Assembly: GCA_015501595.1 (NCBI GenBank)
Contig: JADNRX010000018.1
Coordinates: forward strand, 308,592 to 372,591
Length of the DNA stretch: 64,000 nucleotides
Origin: Hymenopellis radicata
Taxonomy: Eukaryota > Basidiomycota > Agaricomycetes > Agaricales > Physalacriaceae
Direction: 5' to 3'
The position numbers were made by a program, and so were the translations under genes. This document shows positions 11,996 through 23,211 of this stretch, one piece after another (position 1 is the first letter of the stretch; each line of letters opens with the position of its first letter). The notes beneath the pieces are model-generated. The model was given only the letters and a program-made list of their open reading frames with translations, was not told where the DNA came from and did not search any database.

Positions 11996-14900
11996 TCATC
12001 GCCGTCTCTTCCCATCGCGGTCGCTACCTCTGCACCCATCGCAGACCCATCGCAGGGGTATAAAATCCATCCCCAGACATGCCATGTGGAACTGCTGACC
12101 GTTAGAATGGATCAACTATATGGAAATCAACATTGTTCACGCACCCAGCCTGTTTCACATCCGGCTCGCGTGCATTTCGCTGCTGCACCGCGCTCACTCT
12201 CGGGAACGGCGATTCCACATTCACAGTGGCCAAGCATGTCCGCTAGATCCATCCCCTTGCGCTTCCTTCCCGATCGACGACTACCACCTGCAACTGGGAC
12301 GGGCGCTGGCGTGGGTATCAGTCCCACCGGTATTGGATTCGCTATCGTCGTCGCAGAAGCTGCTGGATTAGCTGATGCAACTGGTTCAATTGGTCGTGAA
12401 TCGGACACTGGCTCTGATCGTGAGGGCGTCGCGTCAGGATCTGGCCGCGAAATGGTGTTGTCACTCTCGTTTGGTGCGTTCATTTCTACGTCCATAGCTT
12501 TGATGACTGACACCTCGTTGGACTCCAAAGGATCATTCTCTGGTGCAGGCATGTCCTCTCCTTCATCTCCTGTTTCCTCCGCCTCGTTCTCTGATTCAGA
12601 CGCCGGCGCCTCAGATTCACCAGAATCCTCGTCGAGCCAGTTTGCATCTTCGGCAGCGAGACGTGACAGACTCCCAAAGGTGGTTGGAATTGGAGGTTTG
12701 TTGCCTATTTCCTCGTCATGTTCACCATGCTCACTGTCATTTAGGACACCCGGTCCCGGAGACACGTTATGCCTAGATATTAATCAATACCCTCCTCAAT
12801 ATATTGTGATTTCGACACTTACCTGTGCGACGTTCGTGTGCTGTGAGCTTCTGAGACTACCAGAGCGCCGATTTCTTTCAGCGCCTTCGCCTCCCCTCGG
12901 GATTTCTTTGGCTTCGACAGCTTCTTCCGCTCCTTGTATACCTTTCGCATCGCCTTCTTCTCTGAAGTAGAGATCTCCCAATCGGCCTTGTACAAGTTCA
13001 GGTCTGCATTGGGATGCACCGTCTTGTAGTGCTCGCGTGCCGTGTACTTCCAAATCGCGGGGGCAGTGGGATCGCGGCTGCAGATACGACATTCGATGGG
13101 GACGTTTGAGCACGGGCTTTTTGCAGTTGATTGGGCCGCCACGGCATACTTGAAGCCACGAGTGCTCAACGACTTGAATACGACGCAGCCACGGGAGCGC
13201 TTTCGATCAATTTGCGTGTTAGCCCCCTTCGTCAAGAAGAACTCGCAATGGGGTGCAGGCGACAGACATAATCCGCAGGGGAGGAGCGACTTCTGAATGC
13301 CGCCGCATTCGATGTGTGCGCCTACGTGTGCGATGATGTTCTGGGGTTTAGAGAGGTCGAAGGGAATCATGGGGTCTACACCACACTCAGAGCAGTAAAT
13401 CGTATCTCCGACGTCACGGAAGCTGACCTCTGTTTCACACAGGAAGCATGCTTTACCTACCACGGTTTTAGATTCATGGGACTGCGAAGACAGACGACGG
13501 CTTACCTGACAACTCGCGATATGGAAAATCTTTTGATCGGACCACTGAAGGTATCTTGCAATTCCTCTGAGCGGTCGAAGTGTTTGCTAATGCCGACTCC
13601 AAGCGGTGTAGGATAGAGATCACCACGAGTCGCATGAGTCTAGAGAGTACTCATGAATCAACTCGGACTCGCAGGGTCAAATACTTGACTCGACTCGACT
13701 CGTGAGTCAAAGGGACTCGAGTCAGGCAAGAGTCATGAACAGCCTAAGGCTAATATCTGACTCGTGTCCTGACTCGTCTTGACTCGTGCATGAACACATG
13801 AATCAATGAAAATACCTACTAAATAGCTTAAATAAGGTTTAACTATAGCAATATACTAGATGAGTCTGGAGAGTACTCACGAATCAATTCAGACTCGCAG
13901 GGTCAAATACTTGACTCGACTCGACTCGTGAGTCAGAGAGACTCGAGTTATGTGCGAGTCATGAACAGCCTTTGACCCTCATGAGTACTCGCCAGATGAG
14001 TTACGAATCGACTCGAGTCAGGACTCGTGGTGATCTCTAGTGTAGGAGGTCTGTTCCAAGAGCAATCAGCTCTGTACTGTCAAGGAGCCAAAAGGTTGGG
14101 CCACCGTCCTCCAAGCTACTAAGCTGTGGGGAGATTGGCTGCACAAACTGTCCGGGTACAGTATAGCACGCGGGGCGCGGTCGACTTCGAGTACGCCAGT
14201 CATTCTTGAGCGTCGGGTCATCATCAGCAGTAGCGGGAACAAGGTCGATGATCTGGAACTCGACAGACACCCCATCCTCTCCCAGAATATCTAACCCCAC
14301 ATCAATTACTGATGCATCCTTCGAGCCTCCGATGGCAATATCTGTGACGGCACCAATGCATAGAAACGGTCGATGTTCGCAGTAAAGGAGTGTAGCCACT
14401 GGTTCACCGATAATCAGTACAGGCTGCATTGTGTCCTCCAAGTCGTCGTGAACGGAGTTCAGCACAACACGCGACCGATCAAAGCTGAAGCGCTTGATCT
14501 CTTGGACGCGCTTCAGACGATCAGTGGAACTGATCTCGTTCCGATAGCGCGAGTGGATTTTGATTGCGCGCGCCTTGTTCACCTTCTTGCCATTCATCAA
14601 AACAAAGCGATCAAAGACGCGCTTCGTCACATCGGAGACTACGACGTCTTCATCCTCGGCTATCTGATCCTCGAGTTCACGTACTCCAGAGTCATCTGTA
14701 TCAAGTCGTGGACTGGTTTCAGATGCAACTGGGAGAACGGAAGGACGGCGAAGAGAGGGAGGAGAGGCCGGGGCAGTGCCGCTTGGGTGCAAAGATGGGA
14801 AAGTACGTGCCGGGGTTGCTGTACCATCAGAAATGGAATCTGTATCATCCATACGCGTCTCACCAGACGCGCTTGGAACACCAGACGTGGGAACATCAGA

Positions 14901-17900
14901 CGCGTCAGGAATATCAGACGCGTCGAGAATATCAGGATCCTCGTTGTCATCCTCAGCAAGAGGCTCATCGACGAGAAGGACACCACACGGACTCAGGATG
15001 CTAATGGAGCGTTTATCGTGGTCAAGTGCTTCGAAGAGAGGAGCGAGCTCCGGGTTCTCGTCTTCAACCATGCGGCGTCCGCCGCGCCAGCATGTCTGCA
15101 AGACGACATTAGACAGCGAGACATCAGCACGCCATGACCGGGGATTAATACGATCTACCCCAGAGTCTAAGATCTGATGCCCCTCTTTCGAGACTGCAGG
15201 TAGCTGAAGCCGACGAGGACTGCTGTCCCACTCCGGCTTCATGGCTAGGATGTTCGATACCTCGGTCGTCCCGGTGAGGCGAGTAGCGAGTTGGAGGAGG
15301 TCCACGTTCGCATCAGTGCCGATAATTGTGCGCAGAATCCCAAAGAGTGTTTCCAGACGATCAGTTCCGAGCAGAATAATCCAAAACATGCCCGAGGGAT
15401 TGTCGATCTTCCCTTTTGCCACACAGAAATAGACATTTTTGATCATAATCATGATGTCTGTGTAGAGGAGTGTTGGGATGAAGTCCTTGCCTGCCTCTCG
15501 AAAGAGAGCCAAGGCGAGATGAGCTGCCGCACTGAGATGACGCAGTTGCTCGCTCAGAGTCAGATCTACACAGATGTATGGAAATATGAGATGACGGAAG
15601 AGCGATCCGAGTAAGCGGAGGGCGTTCCGCTGAGCCACAAATATTGGCTGTTCGGATGTTGTCTCAGGCAGAGACCAGAGATCACGCATTAGTTGATATG
15701 CGAGTGTTACATCCTGCTTGTCGTCCGGTTTGAATAGCGAATCGATGTGTTCTTTACTACCGCCGGCATCGCGAAGATGAGCTTTCATGATTGTTGGGTT
15801 GACGTGTGTTTCGCGAACATCAAGACCGCGCGCACGAAGCATAAGGTTGCGCAGGCGTTTGAAGACGTGCTTGTAGTCCTTGTCGGGGGTAAGATCATCA
15901 TCACCGATATGGAAGTCCATGAACTCGAGGGGATGTAGAAGTCGATAAATGGGGGAACTTGGGGAGAGAATGTATTTGAAGGTCATATCAATGAGAGCTC
16001 CACCACGCTTTGTCTCGCCGTCTGAAGCAATTGAGACAACACGAAGCTTTGTCTCCTCCTTCTTGCTATCGACTGCATCTAGAACCGTCTGGAGGACTTT
16101 CACGTGTTCTTCCGACGTCTCGCGCTTGCAGGTACCAGAAACCAGGATAGGGCGGGCACCGTAGATTCGGGTATTGTCTGTCAGAATGCCTAATGCGCCA
16201 ATTGTTGCCTTGAAATGAATAGAGAATGAATTAGATCAAGAGTAGGGGGCCCGTGGGAACTGACTATTACCTCCGACGCGTAATGGACATCCCCGCAATC
16301 AAAGCTTCGAAACAGCTCCTCCATGTCGTCCACCCCATTGAACTCCAAAGACACTCGCTCTCCATGCTCTCGGCACTGACCCAGGAAATAATTTGTCAAG
16401 TCATCCCATCGGGCTCGCTTCTCTACTGAGATTTCATCAAACATCACGACTTGATGGCACACTTCACCCGACTTGCGACTTGCTGTCAGCTCCTCGGGCG
16501 ACAGGACGGCTTCGATATTGCTCTTGATTTCAACTTGAGTTGGGGCGCCATATGACGGTCGGATACGAGGCATGGTAGAATTGCGACGGAGTGTAGACAG
16601 GCTTGGAATTTGGTGGAGGGAACGGTGCGCAATTTTCGCTACTCGATTTCCACCAAGACGCCAAAGTAACAGCCCACGCAGATAATCCGACTCTTCGTAT
16701 GGCTGCGGACGATATGCACCCATTGCAGCACGCTCATACAATCCAAGGAGCCCTTTGACGCCTAAACCGCGCTTTAGTCCAACACGGATAATGCGGTCAA
16801 CGCCTTCAACTCTGCCACTGCGGAATGCGACTAGCAAGCGCTTATGATTGGATAGTGCCCTTGCTCGGCCATGCAGAAGCTTGGAGTTATTAAGGCCCTT
16901 CAACTTCATCAGGTTGAGCTGTTGATTTTGGCGATGATGACGATCGACGAGCTGGCGATGAGAGAAGTAGCCAAGGTTCGTATTCTCGTGTATTCCGTCC
17001 GTGATGCGCTTCATGATACCCTCGATAATAGGATTAATTGGAAGCATCCGACATGGACCACATAGCGAGTGCGCATTGTCGCCATCTCTTCGCTTTCCTG
17101 TACAAGTCGTCGCCCGGAGGGTTAAGACGCCAGCTTTGACGGTGTAATCCCACGGAAGATTGAGCTTGTGATGGAGAGCGAAAGGATAGTCTTCGTGGGG
17201 GATGTATTGGGGGAAAGGTAGGTTTGAAACCAATACAATGATTATCCAAACTCTGCTGATCGTCGAATCTTGCAGGCTCACTTGTGTCGGAGAGTGCATC
17301 CACATCGATTATCTCACCAGGTGTGGCTACAGGCGCAGAAGACCGTGGATCCGGATTATCGACATATTCGAGCTCTTCTTCGGGATCAAAATAACCTGGT
17401 GATGGAGGACGCGCAGAACGCTTCGGACTGGGCAAATGTAAGTTTTCTTCAGATTGGATTAGCTTCGTCACTTACAATGTATCAAGAGCATCACGAAGGA
17501 CATCCACCTTCTCCTTGAACAGTCCGAGGCTGACGCCGCGTTCGGTAACGAAGTAATGCACGAACTCATAGAAACCGCGGACACCAAATGTACCACCTCG
17601 AATCATTCCTTTCATTTCCTCCGCTGTCTTTCCCCATCCAAAGACACGATGAACGATGGTGTTCAACCCAAGTTCCCAGAGCTCGTCACCCTGGATGTCA
17701 TTCGCCATATACGTACTCGGGTGATGTCCAAATGGTGCTAGTGGGTCCTCACCATCGCATTCGGGGATACTCGACGCGTCGACCGCATCGATGATCGTCT
17801 TGAAGTTGGAGAGCAGGGTGGTGGAGTTGGAAGAGCTGGCTTTGGTGGTGCTGAAACTTTTGCTGGGACCGCAACGGAACGAGGCAGGGCCCGGCGGTAG

Positions 17901-18294
17901 GAAGGGTAGCAGAGGGAATAGGTTGTATGGGTGTAGAAGAGTTGACTGGGGTAGCTGGGAGATGCGAGGGTTTAATGGCAGCTGGTGCTGTGACACGGGC
18001 TGGGACTGGAGCTGCTTTGGGTCGGAGAAAAGCACTCAACCCGCTCTGTTTGCCATGCTTCTTCGCGTCGAATGCCTTCTTTTCTTGCTTCTCCTTTTTT
18101 TTTGCGCATATCCCAGTTCCTGCATGTCGTTTAACAAGATTTTTAAGACCTCCCGCCCCTGTTCTTAAAATCTCGCCGCAAATAGCACATTTCGCTGTAC
18201 CATCACCCATATCCGTAAACTAGATTACATTAGTCGTTGATATATACAGCCATGATCAATATCTTACCTGATCTTCGGGATTGAGGGATGCCAT
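11996..18294 (-). pseudogene. Large multidomain transposase of the 6.7 kb element, disrupted
   Basis: Starts at ATG 18294 with a 9-codon exon (18268-18294), then intron 18220-18267. It begins with a BED-like finger (CAICGEIL..H..C), then a Pro/Ser-rich linker where the frame shifts, probably by an indel near 17830-18030. The core reads VVMFDEISVEKRARWDD, ARPILVSGTCKRE (after an intron ending near 16209), SIASDGETKRG, PDKDYKHVFKRLRN, LSLSEQLRHLS and LGTDRLETLFGILR. Bases 14037-14039 are a TAG supplied by the inserted MITE. Beyond it the frame continues (RLESALANTS) through a 49-base intron into GKACFLCE, a Cys/His-rich domain, then an acidic region. A spliced PHD finger follows (CECG..CTRAGCETGW-FHMACL..WVCDGC), with the stop at 11996-11998. 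It is one gene, not two, judging from the splice joins. Confidence 0.8.
13614..14039. mobile_element. hAT-like MITE nested in the transposase gene
   Basis: The 426-base element has 18-base perfect terminal inverted repeats (TAGAGATCACCACGAGTC) and an 8-base target duplication GTGTAGGA at 13606-13613 and 14040-14047. It encodes nothing. The interior is rich in GACTCG/CGAGTC motifs, with two long subterminal blocks that match each other (around 13640-13745 and 13862-13970). TAGAG termini with 8-base duplications are common in hAT-derived MITEs. Confidence 0.92.
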
Positions 18295-20685
18295 GGTCGT
18301 CGTTAGGTGAAGGAGAGCTGGGCGGAAACTGCCTAATCGGGAATTTCACGCCCAACATGCGTATTGGCATGGCCATGGCCATAAATTCACCCCAAACATG
18401 TCTTAAAAGAGCACAATATGTCGCCCATCATTGAATTGACACATAAATCATGAAAAATATCATATATGAAAAAAACTTTTTTCCGAGTCCTTGGTCGGAC
18501 CTACCTACCTGCTCGGTATACCGGCCCGCATCTCCGGAACCCCCTTGCGTGAGGCTGGACCACAGGTGGGGTTTGATCAGTCTGATGGCGGGCGAGACTG
18601 CTTACTCTGTCAGCAGGGCCTTCATATCAATGATATCGCCGCCAAAAATGGCCAAGATCCTCTCAAACTAGGTAGACACTCGATTGTCTCTAGCGCGTCG
18701 ACGAAATTGACGGCTATGTGCACTCAGCGCGTTTCATAAGATACCTCGCCGTCCAGCATATCTATCGTGAGGTGTCTCTGAACGTCTTCGCGAACACCCG
18801 AATCTCTAGTATGATGGACACGCTCAAGCCCAGCGCCGAAATTATCGCCAAGTATGGCTCTGTTTCTTCAAACATACGCCACCGTTCTGATCTCTCACCA
18901 GTCCTGACTTAAAACACGATGGAACTCCGGGCCTTGCTGCACTCGCATCGCATCAGTACGTTCCATTATTGCTCCCCTTTTCTGTACATTATAATTCACG
19001 CTGATGACTTTTAGTCTGGACGAAGCATTTAAGGCATCTGCTTACGCTTGGGATACGCTCGCTGATCCTAAGACTGTCATGTCGGGTGATCCTAATGCGT
19101 CTCCTTTCGCCCGCGCGTTCAATACTCAAGGAACGCTTTGGGATCTGCATGCCCGTGATGAAAGACGTCAATGCCGATTCAACATCGGCATGCAAGGCAT
19201 CCAGTCTCTGCAACCTGTCGACGCTATTTTGAAGGGTATGTTCTCGATACCGCGATGTACTCATTTTCATACGATTCATAGCTTATGAATGGGCCACTCT
19301 TTCCCCGGGATCGACCATCGTTGACGTCGGGGGTGGCGTGGGGACGTCTTCCCTCGTTATTGCGAAGAATTTCCCCGAACTCCACATCGTGGTTCAGGAT
19401 CTTGATGGCCCTATCTCTGATGCACGCGAGGTACGGTCGTAGCGTTGTGTACATTCTCACCTCACGGATTATCGCATCAGTTATGGGCGAAGGAGCTCCC
19501 AAATGCCAACGTAACGCTGGAAGGTATAACATCTACACTACTCTTAACAAGACGATTATAATTTGCTACAGTTCAGGACTTCTTCAAAATTCAGCCGAGA
19601 GACCGCACCGTGTCTATTTTCCTTCTGAAGCAGATCATGCACGACTGGTCCGATTCGTATTGCGTTAAAATTCTTACCCAGCTACGCTCCGCCGCTTCCG
19701 CGAATACCAAGCTCGTTCTCGTTGAAAGCATCATGCCATTCGCCTGTCACGACTCCGGCGAGGACAGCGTCCCAGGGGCCGTCCCGCATGAGGCGCCAGA
19801 ACCGCTTCTCGCGAACTACGGCGCGGTCAATGAGATGGCTTACAACGCGGACATCGATGTGAGTGACTCTTATGAGCGAGTCAGGATATTTACTCAGTGT
19901 CGATAGATGTTCCTCCTTTTCAACTCCCAAGAACGGACGATCCGCCACATGCAGGATCTTCTTTTGAGCACGGGGTGGAAGGTTGTGAAGGTACGCCGCC
20001 AAGATGGGGATAGTACATTTTTGCAGTCCGTGGAGGCTGTGCCGGTCGAGGTATAAATGAAGCAGTTCTTCTTTCACCATGCAAGTGCCGGGATTGTCAT
20101 TGGACCACTGTTGATATCGTTACGCGTATGCTCTACGACCAGATCCAGGTCGATGTACTCGTCTGTGGTGTGGTGGCGGCCTCGCAGAAAGGGAGCAATT
20201 CTCCAGTGATTCGACAGCATCTGGGCCCGGGGTATTTGATAGGAAAACTCCTCAACTGCAACTCGTTCAGTTCGAAAGCACAAGTGCAAAGAACGAGCTA
20301 GACGCACAGGAGGCAGGATGCCAACCAGCATTTGACGTCCTGTAAAGACCCAAAACATCATTGCTGATGTGAGGGTTCACGACGCAGGCCTCCCAGACCG
20401 GTATCCGGCGTGTCATGGGCCTCAGATAAGACGATTTGACTCCAAGTCAGAGGACATACGATGTCGATGTACAACTTGATGATGGCAGGATCCAAAGTGA
20501 TGGAAAACGCGTGTCAAAGTAGCACTGGTGCCAACGAATGAGTCAATGACTCCAAACGTGCGATCACCTGATCGTACGGGCCGATGGTAATAACGACGCT
20601 CACCTTGCCTTCGTCCGTCACCATTGGAATTAGAAATCCAAACAACCTGGAATCGGAATTTCTACTACAACAGACTACAACCACT

Positions 20686-23211
20686 ATGCCGCCTCGTCGC
20701 TCAAGCAGGATTTTAGCCGCGTCTCCAATGACCTTACAGTCAAAGCCGAAAGCTGCTGCTAAGAAGCACGGGAAAACAGGGGCCGCAATGTCGCCGTCTC
20801 CCGACCTAGACGAAGATGACGATGACTACACGACCACATCAACTCCAGCTCGCAAAAAATATCGAAAGCGCGTCAAGACCAATGCTCCTGTCGCTTCTGC
20901 TGCAGCGAATCCGAGGATCCAACGCGGAATATTGCAACAACTTACTGAAACGCCCTTGGATGTTCTACTCGAAGTGAGTCATCGCGACTGTCGTGGCCTT
21001 AGTTTCTTTGAACTCTCTAGATATTCTCATACTTGGAGCCTCTTGACCTTCTGCGGATGAGTCGCACGACGAAGGCTCTGCGCTCCCTGCTCATGGGCAA
21101 ATCGTCGAGCTCAGTTTGGGAAAGAGCTAGACTGAGAATGAAGGGCCTCCCTCCCATGTTGGATGGCATGAGCGAGCCTGAATATGCGAATCTCTTGTTC
21201 GACAGCCACTGCCATGTATGTGGATTTCTTCGCTCGTACTTCCAAGATGTTGACCCGTGGCTCAGAATTGTGCCAAGGGAAACACCAAATACGTTCAATG
21301 GCAGATACGTATGAGACTTTGTAGGGAATGTTTGGATGGTGGAACGATGTATGATTCTCCGATGTTGGGCGCCGACTCATTGTTGACTTTCATTCAGAAT
21401 GGTATCGCAGCACGTCCTTCGGAACGACTATAAGGATCGCCTAGTACCACCTCCGGAAGAGCTTCTGCGAATAACACCTTCCTTCACGCATTCCCGAAGT
21501 ACATAAACTCTGTTTCACTCCTTTGGTTACTCATCTCAGGAACTTAGGGACTGTTTTTCTGCAGTTCTACGACCGCGACTCTTATGATAGTCTAGTCGAA
21601 GAAAGCGAAGCTCTCACACAAGGAACACCTGAATATGATGCTTGGTTTTTGAAGAGGAAAAAGGAGTATACTGCCCTCGCTCGGGTTTGTCGCTATTTTT
21701 TCATATAAAATGTGTACATACTTATCATCTGCTGTACAGGAATGTACTCAATACGAGAAATGGATGGAGTCAAGAACGGCGGAACGCGCTGCCGAGCTCG
21801 CCACCCTTCGCCATGAAAGACTATTGAGGTACTACTTGTTTTTGCCCCAACCTCCATTTAAACTAACAGCGACGAAGCGTCATTGCACATTTGACTGAGG
21901 ATGGGTGGGGAGATGAAGTGAAAGACAACACTGCTGTTGGGATCCTCAAGGAGCATGCACTTGTAAATCAACCTAAGGAGTTGACCGAGCGAGGCATGTC
22001 TTTTCCCAATGCCCATTTTTTCCAGTTAGACAACTTCGAGTCTAATGTTCTTTGTGTAGATTGGGAAGCCATTAAACCGAAGCTCACCGAACTCATGGAG
22101 GACCTCCGCATTGACATCCTTCAGCAACAGATACAGGACGTCGCAAGGGAGCGAGTCAAACTTCTGCAGCAGCTTGGCAATGCCCTTCTGGCGAAACTTC
22201 CGGAAACCCCACCGAATCCTTCTGCCTCTACTCTTTGCACGTTCCAGCCTTTCGTCGACATCATCAAGGACACGCCGATTGACCACGATGTCACCGTCCA
22301 GTTCACAGAAGGCCTCAAGAACCTTCCGGCTCTCTGCGCAGATTGGCGAGAGAAACAAGAAGTACATCTCAAGCAGATGCTTCGCAAGGCCGGTCGAAGC
22401 GATGACCTCTCTCTTGCCGCCAATGCTTTCACATGTAAGAACTGTTCGGGGAGTCGATATCGCATGTGGCCTGTCCTCCATTACCCGTACTTTGCGTCCC
22501 ATCACTGTTTCTCTTCTTGTACTCGGGTTGGTTATGCAGAAGTCGATGTGTTGGCGGATAAACAGATCAAGGTGGTCATCGAAGATAGCCACGAAGCCTG
22601 CAAAGAGGTGATTCGCTTCTGTGGCCTCGATCCGGCCACTGCGACTGCCCATGACATGGACGATGCAAATGCGTTTTTGGCATGCGAGAAATGTGTCAAT
22701 AGCTTTAACGGCGATAGAAGCCGCCCCCAGGTTTTGATGCGTTGGCGCACTGCTATGGTAGGCTCTTACTGAGGTTACATTTTCTTGTTTACTGAGTTGC
22801 CGATTCACGACAGAACCATCAGTGGCACGTTGAGTCGTTGTTTCGTGTCACTGACCCCGAGCTTATTTCCCTTGCCCAACGTGCCGAGAAATCCTCGCTA
22901 AAGCCTGTTCTCGCTTCAGATCTACTGCTACGACCATATTGGACTCGTCGGAACCCTCCGGCATTTGTCTGTGTTCATTGTAACGTGGCAGATTCCACCC
23001 CTAGTGCATGGTCTGAACACCTCCGCTCCGCGTCAGTCATTCCGTACCGTTTAAAGTCTATGCCTCATCTCAATACAGACACGCTATAACGGGAGCGTTT
23101 GAAGATCATTACCGTCTGAGCCTGAAGGATTCAGCTCTCAATAGCGCAGAGATTAGACCCAAGTATGCGATGTTGGGAAGTGCAGACGGCGTTGCCTCTG
23201 GTAGTTCTTGA
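20686..23211 (+). CDS. F-box domain protein with zinc-like Cys pairs
   Basis: The start ATG at 20686 opens a basic, low-complexity N terminus (MPPRRSSRILAASP). An F-box crosses the first intron (20974-21020): TPLDVLLE-IFSYLEPLDLLRMSRTTKAL. The middle exons include FYDRDSYDSLVEESEAL, a charged helix (ECTQYEKWMESRTAERAAEL) and DGWGDEVKDN. The C-terminal half has Cys pairs FTCKNC, LACEKC and FVCVHC. The last splice gives HLRSAHAITGAFEDHY and a stop at 23209-23211. F-box proteins of this type recruit substrates to SCF ubiquitin ligases through Skp1; target unknown. The exon structure between about 21190 and 21500 (around SHCHVCG) is not fully resolved. It is a large single-copy family member in Agaricomycetes as far as I recall. 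Confidence 0.78.

Larger units (their letters stand above)
11841..18547. mobile_element. Complete 6.7 kb DNA transposon (P/THAP9-like or KDZ/hAT-like)
   Basis: The element starts CAAGGGGGTTCC (11841-11852) and ends with the exact inverse GGAACCCCCTTG (18536-18547). Both sides are flanked by the 8-base target duplication CGTGAGGC (11833-11840 and 18548-18555). The neighbouring paralog gives the empty site, so the boundaries are certain. A 16-base direct repeat (TCGGACCTACCTACCT) lies near both ends, at 11904-11919 and 18495-18510. One long minus-strand gene fills the interior. CA..TG termini with 8-base duplications fit the P, hAT and KDZ superfamilies; the protein motifs favour a P/THAP9-like relation. 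A nested MITE interrupts the gene. Confidence 0.92.
11477..20056 (+). pseudogene. O-methyltransferase copy 2, frameshifted and split by a transposon
   Basis: This is the paralog of the gene at 8369-10233. The first part (11477-11840) covers exon 1, an intron and part of exon 2; the second part resumes at 18548 and runs to a stop at 20054-20056. Exon 1 has lost one base near 11598 relative to copy 1, which shifts the frame. Exon 2 is interrupted at 11840 by a 6.7 kb element, with CGTGAGGC repeated at both edges. All downstream exons still look codable, including DVGGGVGTSSLV and MHDWSDSYCVKIL, so inactivation is recent. The exon-1 indel could be older or younger than the insertion. Confidence 0.88.
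6720..20640. repeat. Tandem segmental duplication carrying the O-methyltransferase genes
   Basis: Unit 1 (about 6720-10320) and unit 2 (about 10320-11840 plus 18548-20110) match along their upstream region, the whole gene and the 3' region. A third partial copy of the upstream block runs from about 20120 to 20640. A shared marker is the stretch CTCCTCAACTGC(A/G)AC, near 6790, 10385 and 20245. Unit 2 is lengthened by the transposon at 11841-18547; unit 1 is lengthened by a SINE. The strand direction of all units is the same, which points to unequal crossing over. Outside the elements and genes described below, 6546-7630 and 10234-11476 hold only this duplicated noncoding DNA. Confidence 0.8.

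Noticed and set aside
12086..12970. 294-codon plus-strand frame
   Set aside because: It lies antisense to the acidic/PHD-containing end of the transposase, whose spliced minus-strand frame has clear zinc motifs. The plus frame is a Ser/Pro-rich shadow.
12819..13463. Separate zinc-finger gene downstream of the transposase
   Set aside because: A 49-base GT..AG intron joins YRELSG to GKACFLCE in frame once the MITE is removed, so it is the C-terminal part of the same protein.
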